From NCBI GenBank assembly GCA_007128865.1, contig SKWP01000408.1, positions 1 through 20,959 on the forward strand: a DNA stretch of 20,959 nucleotides. The letters are read 5' to 3'. This document shows positions 16,476 through 20,959 of the stretch, piece after piece; positions within the stretch are counted from its first letter, which is position 1; each line of letters opens with the position of its first letter. The DNA comes from Paracoccaceae bacterium. GTDB taxonomy: Bacteria; Pseudomonadota; Alphaproteobacteria; Rhodobacterales; Rhodobacteraceae. The position numbers were made by a program, and so were the translations under genes. The notes beneath the pieces are model-generated. The model did no database searches and was not told the origin of the DNA. It saw nothing but the letters and a program-made list of their open reading frames with translations.

Positions 16476-17111
16476 ATGACCATCACGCTTTACGATTTCT
16501 GGCGCTCGTCCGCGGCCTATCGGGTGCGCATCGGGCTCGGGCTGGCCGGGCTTGACTGGCAGCCTCTCGAGGTCAACCTGATCGAAGGCGCCCAGCGGGC
16601 GCCCGGTTATATGGCGATCAATCCGCAGGGGCTGGTGCCGGTGATCGAAATCGATGGCCACCGTTTCACCCAGTCGCTGGCGATTCTGGAATACATCGAT
16701 GAAACCCGCAACGCGGGCTTTCTGCCCGATGATGCGCCCGGGCGCGCAAGGGTCCGCGCCCTTGCCCATGCTGTTGCGATGGAAATCCATCCCGTCTGCA
16801 CCCCGCGCATCGCAGGACAGGCCGAGGCGGCATCGAACGGCACGCTCAGCCAGGCGGACTGGGTTCGGGCCAACATGCGCCGCGGTCTGGAAGCGCTGGA
16901 AAGGATGCTGGACGATCCGGCCACCGGCCCCTTCTGCCATGGGGACAGGCCGGGTCTGGCCGACATCTGCCTGGTGCCGCAGGTATTCAATGCCGGGCGC
17001 TGGGGGCTCGACATTTCCGACCTGCGGCAGATCACTGCAGTGGCCGGGCGTCTGGCCGAGGTGCCGGCCTTTGCCGCCGCCCACCCGGACCGGCATGCGC
17101 GGCCGGGCTGA
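16476..17111 (+). CDS. maiA: Maleylacetoacetate isomerase (zeta-class GST)
   Basis: The enzyme isomerises maleylacetoacetate to fumarylacetoacetate with glutathione, in tyrosine/homogentisate breakdown; related enzymes act on maleylpyruvate. The 211-residue product has the zeta-class N-terminal motif YDFWRSSAAYRVRIGL (Ser11/Ser12 at the glutathione site), NPQGLVPV at 49–56, and QSLAILEYIDE at 66–76, which binds the γ-glutamyl part. The C-terminal helical domain includes GDRPGLADICLVPQVFNAGRW. The usual SSC is SSA here, as in many bacterial forms. AAGGGG lies 10 bases before the ATG at 16476; the frame is open upstream but without support. No other tyrosine-catabolism gene is in the window, so the substrate is assigned by family only. 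Confidence 0.9.
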   Translation: MTITLYDFWRSSAAYRVRIGLGLAGLDWQPLEVNLIEGAQRAPGYMAINPQGLVPVIEIDGHRFTQSLAILEYIDETRNAGFLPDDAPGRARVRALAHAVAMEIHPVCTPRIAGQAEAASNGTLSQADWVRANMRRGLEALERMLDDPATGPFCHGDRPGLADICLVPQVFNAGRWGLDISDLRQITAVAGRLAEVPAFAAAHPDRHARPG

Positions 17112-17129
17112 ACGGCAACCGGCCGCCGG

Positions 17130-17152
17130 GCACGAAGCCGGGGCCTTTGTGC
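17130..17152 (+). other. Weak hairpin after maiA
   Basis: GCACGAA (17130–17136) pairs with TTTGTGC (17146–17152), including one G·T, around a 9-base GC-rich loop, 18 bases after the maiA stop. No T-tract follows. It could be a weak terminator between maiA and the transglycosylase gene. Confidence 0.25.
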
Positions 17153-17211
17153 GCCGGGCCGAAACGGGTATCATGGGCGCAACCAGAACAACGACCACGA
17201 GCAGGTGAAAC

Positions 17212-18465
17212 ATGCGCAAGACCCTCGCGGCCTCGGGTATCTCGTTGATGCTGCTGCCCGGCTGCCTTGGCGCGAACGCGCCCGAACGCTCCCCCATTCC
17301 CGAGGCGCGCCGCGCCGCGGCCCCACAGGAGGCGGTGCAGGTGACCCGAGCCCCCGGTTTCGAGGCATGGATCAGCGGCTTTCGCCCGCGTGCGCTGGCG
17401 GCCGGCATCACCCCGCAGACATTCGACCGTTCCTTTCGCGACGTCCGCTATCTGGAGGATGTCATCCGCCGCGACCGGGCCCAGGCCGAATTCACCCGGC
17501 CGATCTGGCAGTACCTCGATGGGGCGGTATCGGATACCCGCATCGCCAACGGCCGCGCGGCGCTGCGCGACCATGGGCGGGTGCTGGAAGAAATCGAGGC
17601 GCGTTTTGGGGTCGAAAAGGAAATCGTGGTGGCGGTCTGGGGGCTGGAAAGCTCATACGGTGCCATCCGCGGCAACACGCCGATCATCAGCGCCCTGGCG
17701 ACGCTGGCCCACGAAGGGCGCCGTGCCGCATTCTTCGAAAGCCAGCTTATCGGGGCGCTGCGAATCATCCAGTCGGGCGATGTGGCGCCCGAAGGCATGG
17801 TCGGGTCATGGGCCGGTGCCATGGGGCACACGCAGTTCATCCCGACCAGCTATCTTGCCTATGCGGTTGACTTTCGCGGCGATGGCCGGCGCGATATCTG
17901 GTCGGAAGATCCCACCGATGCGCTTGCCTCGACTGCGGCCTATCTGGCACGCCACGGCTGGACCCGGGGCCAGCCCTGGGCTGTCGAGGTGCGGCTTCCG
18001 GCGGGTTTCGACAGCCGCCTTGCCGCCCAGAGGCGTAGCGTCGGCGAATGGCGGGCACTTGGGGTGCGGGCGGCAGGGGCCGTGTCGCTGCCGGCGCAGG
18101 GAAATGCGGCCCTGATGTTCCCGGCCGGGGCGCAGGGGCCGGCGCTGCTGGCCTTCGACAACTTCCGGACCATCAAGCGGTACAACAATTCCGATGCCTA
18201 TGTGATCGCGGTCGGGCATCTGGCCGACCGGCTGCGCGGGGGCGGGCCTTTCGTGGCCAGCTGGCCGCGCGGCGACCGGCCGCTGACCAGCGACGAGCGT
18301 CTGGAGCTGCAGCGGCTGCTGGTCGCGCGCGGCTATGACACCGGCGGGGTGGACGGGCGCATCGGCCCGGCCACCGTGGATGCGGTGCGCCGTTTCCAGG
18401 TTGCGGCCGGGCTGACACCGGACGGGTATGTATCGCTCGAACTGCTGAACCGGCTGCGCCGCTGA
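17212..18465 (+). CDS. Lipoprotein lytic murein transglycosylase (MltB-like) with C-terminal peptidoglycan-binding domain
   Basis: The enzyme cleaves the MurNAc–GlcNAc bond of peptidoglycan to give 1,6-anhydro ends. The 417-residue product has a signal peptide with lipobox LLPGC (Cys18), so it is membrane-anchored and faces the periplasm. The MltB-type catalytic domain (about 45–340) has FEAWISGFRPRALAAGI, the catalytic Glu146 in WGLESSYGAIRG, SWAGAMGHTQFIPTSYL, and a late FRTIKRYNNSDAYVIAVGHLADR segment. A PG_binding_1 domain closes it (about 350–417: LTSDERLELQRLL…GGVDGRIGPATVDAVRRFQ). The Shine–Dalgarno (AGGTGA) is weak. The gene follows maiA by 100 bases and converges on the SDR gene with only 23 bases between stop codons. 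Confidence 0.93.
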   Translation: MRKTLAASGISLMLLPGCLGANAPERSPIPEARRAAAPQEAVQVTRAPGFEAWISGFRPRALAAGITPQTFDRSFRDVRYLEDVIRRDRAQAEFTRPIWQYLDGAVSDTRIANGRAALRDHGRVLEEIEARFGVEKEIVVAVWGLESSYGAIRGNTPIISALATLAHEGRRAAFFESQLIGALRIIQSGDVAPEGMVGSWAGAMGHTQFIPTSYLAYAVDFRGDGRRDIWSEDPTDALASTAAYLARHGWTRGQPWAVEVRLPAGFDSRLAAQRRSVGEWRALGVRAAGAVSLPAQGNAALMFPAGAQGPALLAFDNFRTIKRYNNSDAYVIAVGHLADRLRGGGPFVASWPRGDRPLTSDERLELQRLLVARGYDTGGVDGRIGPATVDAVRRFQVAAGLTPDGYVSLELLNRLRR

Positions 18466-18488
18466 GGCGGCCGACAACCGCGCGGGTA

Positions 18489-19298
18489 TCAATGCGCGGG
18501 ATTCGCAACCGGGTCGATCAGCGTCCTGCCGCCGTCCATCGTCAGGATCTGCCCGGTCATGAAGGCCGATGCGTCCGAGGCCAGGTATTGCACCGTCTCG
18601 ACAAGGTCGGTGGCGCTGCCGATGCGGCCCATGGGCGTGCAGGACCGGATTTCCTGCCGGGCATCGGCGTTGTCGCGCAGCTGTTCCTGAAGGCTTGCGC
18701 TCATCACGCTGCCAAAGGCCACTGCGTTGACCCTGATGCGATTGGGTGCAAGCGCAACGGCCAGTGACCGTGTCATCTGGTCAAGCGCCGCGGTGGCGAT
18801 CGAATAGGCCATCATCTGCGGTCGCGTCCTTCGTGCCGCAATCGACGAAAGGTTCACGATCGATCCGTTGCTGGCGCGTCCTTCCTCGTCTTCCTCGGCC
18901 TGCGCCAGCATCCGCCGCGCCACCGCCTGGCTCAGCCGCAGACTGGTGAACAGGTTCTGGTCGAGCATCCGCTGTACGGTGCCATCCTCGGGTGCGAGAG
19001 GGTCGGAGGCCGCGCATTCGCGCGCCGCGTTCACCAGAATGTCGATGCGGTCGAAGGCGTCGATGGTGGTGGACAGCAGATTGGCGATGGTCAGACGCTC
19101 GCGCAGGTCGCCGACGAACATGCGGGCGTGATCGTCCTTGCGGGCCTCGGCGCCGATCTCGGCCTCCAGGCGCGACTCGTCGGCATCGGCAAACACCACA
19201 TTGGCGCCCCGGTCCAGGAAATGCCGGCCGATGGCCAGCCCGATGCCGTTGGCCGCGCCGGTGACGATGGCGGTCCTGTGCTGGATGGAAAAGCTCAT
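18489..19298 (-). CDS. SDR-family oxidoreductase with altered active site
   Basis: The 269-residue product has the short-chain dehydrogenase fold. The cofactor motif is TGAANGIG at 13–20. FADAD at 36–40 contains an acidic residue at the end of β2, which favours NAD(H). Ser151/Ser152 lie in VNLSS, Tyr165 is present, and the C-terminal TGQILTMDGGRTL is typical. Two key features differ from classical SDRs. The YxxxK motif is YSIAT, with Thr169 where lysine is expected. The NNAG element is LVNAAR. The rest of the core (AALDQMTRSLAVALAPNRIRVNAVAFGSVMSASL) is intact, so this looks like a real gene under selection and not a decaying copy. The substrate is unknown. It lies 33 bases after the RsmC-like gene and is probably co-transcribed with it. 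Confidence 0.85.
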   Translation of the reverse strand: MSFSIQHRTAIVTGAANGIGLAIGRHFLDRGANVVFADADESRLEAEIGAEARKDDHARMFVGDLRERLTIANLLSTTIDAFDRIDILVNAARECAASDPLAPEDGTVQRMLDQNLFTSLRLSQAVARRMLAQAEEDEEGRASNGSIVNLSSIAARRTRPQMMAYSIATAALDQMTRSLAVALAPNRIRVNAVAFGSVMSASLQEQLRDNADARQEIRSCTPMGRIGSATDLVETVQYLASDASAFMTGQILTMDGGRTLIDPVANPAH

Positions 19299-19331
19299 GC
19301 GGCCCCGCGCGCTGATTCCGGAACCGGCATC

Positions 19332-20402
19332 CTAGCGCTTCCTGCGCGCAGGCTGAACCGCTGATGCGCCCTTTCCGGCGACGCTGGGCCGGCTGCGCGG
19401 GCGGGATGCCTGCGTCAGCCGGTAAGCGCCTGATGAACCGGGCAATTCGCGTACATCCGCAAATGCATCGTTCAACGCATCGGCATAGGGAAGATGCCTG
19501 TTGGCCACCATCCAGAGCACGCCGGAAGGGTGCAGCAGACGGGCCGCAGCGGCAACGAAGGCGCGGCCAAGCTCGGGGTCCGGGCGTCTTGCGGGATGAA
19601 AGGGCGGGTTCATCACCACCGCATCAAACCCGGCGGCGGCATGAAAGCTGCGCGCATCGGCCCAGTGAAAGACGGCGCGGGGATCGGTGACATTGCGCCG
19701 CGCACAGTCCAGCGCGTCGGCCTCGGCCTCGACCAGATGCACCTCTTCGACGCCTTCGCGCCGCAGCACCTCGGCCGCGAGCCAGCCCCATCCGGCGCCA
19801 AGATCGGCAATCCGCGGCGGCAGGCGCCCCGGCAATGCCGCCGCCAGCAGCATCGAGCCCGGATCGGGGCCATCGGCAGAAAAGACCCCCGGCAGGGTCT
19901 CAAAGCCGCCTGCGACGCGTTTGGGCTGCGGCAGCCAGTCTGCCAGCGCCGCGCGCCCCTCGGCGGCATCGATCGCAAACAGCTTGCCATGGCCCTTGAT
20001 CACCGGCCCGGCGACCGCGACACGCGCCTTGCAGGCGCGCAGGATGGCGTCGATGCCGTCGGTTTTCTGCCCGTCCACCAGAACCGGCCCCTGTGTGCAG
20101 CAACAGGCGGCGGCGATCAGACCCTGCGCCATGTCGCGCGACCGGGGCACGCAGACCAGCGCCGCGACATGGGCCGGCGCCCCGGTCCGTGGCGCCCGTT
20201 CAACCGGCAGGCCGCGCGCGGCAAAGGCATCGAAGGCAGGGCGCCAGCCGGTATGGATGTGCAGCCTTGCTGCCGCGATGGCATCCAGCCGGTCGCCGGC
20301 ATCGGGGCGGAACACGGCCACCGGGCCCACCGCGGCGATACCCTGCAGGGCGCCAGAAAACGCCAGTCTGAGCCGCGCGTCGCGCGGCGATTGAACGGTC
20401 AC
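19332..20402 (-). CDS. rsmC: Class I SAM-dependent methyltransferase, RsmC-like (16S rRNA guanine-N2)
   Basis: RsmC methylates G1207 of 16S rRNA in E. coli. The 356-residue product has the two-part RsmC layout. A degenerate N-terminal methyltransferase-like half (about 1–160) contains VDGQKTDGIDAILRACK and KGHGKLFAI. The catalytic half holds the SAM-binding IADLGAGWGWLA at 198–209, the acidic VHLVEAEADAL at the end of β2, and the catalytic NPPFHP at 265–270 that marks N-methylation of guanine or adenine. LLHPSGVLWMVANRHLPY follows. Odd features are three consecutive cysteines (100–102) and a basic C-terminal tail ending RRKR. The start is GTG at 20402 with AAAGGGG nine bases upstream; no in-frame ATG fits better. 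The exact target base is assigned by family. Confidence 0.87.
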   Translation of the reverse strand: MTVQSPRDARLRLAFSGALQGIAAVGPVAVFRPDAGDRLDAIAAARLHIHTGWRPAFDAFAARGLPVERAPRTGAPAHVAALVCVPRSRDMAQGLIAAACCCTQGPVLVDGQKTDGIDAILRACKARVAVAGPVIKGHGKLFAIDAAEGRAALADWLPQPKRVAGGFETLPGVFSADGPDPGSMLLAAALPGRLPPRIADLGAGWGWLAAEVLRREGVEEVHLVEAEADALDCARRNVTDPRAVFHWADARSFHAAAGFDAVVMNPPFHPARRPDPELGRAFVAAAARLLHPSGVLWMVANRHLPYADALNDAFADVRELPGSSGAYRLTQASRPRSRPSVAGKGASAVQPARRKR

Positions 20403-20446
20403 GGCTTCATGCCCCTTTGGTGTGCATGCCCCGGAATGTCGGGTCG

Positions 20447-20463
20447 GGGTGGCGCAGCCACCC
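20447..20463 (-). terminator. Terminator-like hairpin overlapping the clpS stop
   Basis: GGGTGGC (20447–20453) and GCCACCC (20457–20463) form a perfect 7-bp stem with a 3-base loop, reaching into the last base of the clpS stop codon. A CCCCG/CGGGG stem at 20429–20449 overlaps it and could form instead. There is no T-tract, so read-through into the RsmC-like gene is plausible. Confidence 0.4.
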
Positions 20464-20786
20464 TATTCCTTTTCCATCGTGCATTGCAGCGGGTGCTGGT
20501 GGCGGCGGGCAAAGTCCATCACCTGCGCGACCTTGGTTTCGGCCACCTCGAAGCTGAAAACGCCCACCACGGCGACACCGCGCTTGTGGACCGTCAGCAT
20601 CAGGTCGAAAGCCTGTGCATGACTCATCCCGAAGAACCGTTCCAGCACATGCACGACGAACTCCATCGGCGTATAGTCGTCGTTCAGCAGCAAGACCTTG
20701 TAGAGCGGAGGCCGCTGGGTGCGGGTGCGCGCCTTGGTGATGACCGACGTGCCGCTGTCGCGCTTGTCGTCCCTGTCGGACATCAT
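20463..20786 (-). CDS. clpS: ATP-dependent Clp protease adaptor ClpS
   Basis: ClpS binds proteins with N-terminal destabilising residues (N-degrons) and delivers them to ClpA(P) for degradation. The product is 107 residues: a flexible charged N-terminus (1–25), then [20 protein letters not shown], where Asn36, Asp37, Asp38 and Met41 form the N-degron pocket. [24 protein letters not shown] follows with His67, then [19 protein letters not shown] and the tail [10 protein letters not shown]. These are fully typical. Two adjacent ATGs (20786 and 20783) could serve; the first is given here. The frame extends 42 codons further upstream without family resemblance. It is followed by the RsmC-like gene and is transcribed divergently from the gene at the right edge. 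Confidence 0.95.
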   Translation of the reverse strand: MMSDRDDKRDSGTSVITKARTRTQRPPLYKVLLLNDDYTPMEFVVHVLERFFGMSHAQAFDLMLTVHKRGVAVVGVFSFEVAETKVAQVMDFARRHQHPLQCTMEKE

Positions 20787-20828
20787 GCGGGTGTCGGGTA
20801 TCACTGGCAGGTTCTCGGTCACTGTCGA

Positions 20829-20876
20829 TTGCGGATGGTGCGGGGGATCATATAACGTCCGGGCACCCCGAGAAAA
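20829..20876. promoter_or_regulatory. Shared divergent promoter region between clpS and the right-edge gene
   Basis: The AT-rich core at 20849–20856 stands out. On the plus strand TTGCGG (20829–20834) and TATAAC (20851–20856) are spaced by 16 bases. On the minus strand TTTTCT (20871–20876) and TATATG (20849–20854) are also spaced by 16. The two -10 elements overlap, so the divergent genes may compete for RNA polymerase here. The minus-strand -35 is weak. Confidence 0.4.
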
Positions 20877-20921
20877 GGGGCGTGACCGGGTCGTTTCCGG
20901 CGACAACGGCACAGAGGGGCG

Positions 20922-20959
20922 ATGATGACCACCAGACTGGCCGCCATAGGCTTCGATGC
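20922..20959 (+). CDS. Start of an unidentified gene cut by the right edge
   Basis: An ATG at 20922 (or 20925) with AGAGGGG just upstream opens [13 protein letters not shown], still open at the window end. The Arg followed by hydrophobic residues could be the beginning of a signal peptide. Genes for D-alanyl-D-alanine carboxypeptidases are often found next to clpS in Rhodobacter relatives, but twelve residues are too few to assign a function. Confidence 0.4.
   Translation, partial: MMTTRLAAIGFD

Noticed and set aside
18478..18499. A small inverted repeat CCGCGC/GCGCGG at the junction of the convergent transglycosylase and SDR genes as a bidirectional terminator
   Set aside because: The stem is only 6 bp with a 10-base loop, overlaps SDR coding sequence and lacks T-tracts on either side; such stems occur by chance at this GC content.

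Overview
This window is GC-rich bacterial DNA with almost no unexplained space. It most resembles an alphaproteobacterium of the Rhodobacterales (Rhodobacter/Paracoccus-like) type. The reasons are the run rpiA–gor–hflK–hflC–DUF2065–degP in one direction, a bacterial-type maiA, a Rhodobacter-like ClpS, strong G/C preference at third codon positions, and promoters of the TTG…TAT type. This assignment comes from gene order and protein style, not from a database search.

Left region (about 1–9465, all on the minus strand, so transcribed right to left): a type VI secretion system (T6SS) operon in the order ompA-like – tssA – tssB – tssC – hcp – tssE – tssF – tssG – tssH (clpV). The last gene runs off the left edge. 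It encodes the contractile sheath (TssB/TssC), the inner tube (Hcp), baseplate parts (TssE, TssF, TssG), the TssA cap/priming protein, and the ClpV ATPase that recycles the sheath. The membrane complex (TssJ/L/M), TssK, VgrG, PAAR and any effectors are not in the window. A plausible promoter lies just upstream of the ompA-like gene. Strong GC hairpins sit in several of the intercistronic gaps, directly after the ompA-like gene, tssB, hcp and tssG.

Middle region (about 9486–15799, minus strand): an envelope and redox housekeeping block. It has rpiA (pentose phosphate pathway), gor (glutathione reductase), hflK and hflC (regulators of the FtsH protease), a DUF2065 membrane protein, and a DegP/MucD-type periplasmic serine protease with a terminator-like hairpin behind it.

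Right region (about 15838–20959): a lipoprotein cytochrome c diverges from maiA. A lipoprotein lytic transglycosylase follows maiA and converges on a three-gene minus-strand group: clpS, an RsmC-like rRNA methyltransferase and an SDR-family oxidoreductase. The SDR lacks the usual active-site lysine. A gene running off the right edge diverges from clpS.

No RNA genes, CRISPR arrays, insertion sequences or attachment sites were seen. No gene-free stretch exceeds 300 bases; the longest is about 224 bases, between the cytochrome c gene and maiA. I do not see an undescribed system. The most interesting points are the hairpin-studded T6SS operon, the doubled TssA C-terminal motif, and the SDR with a non-canonical active site.
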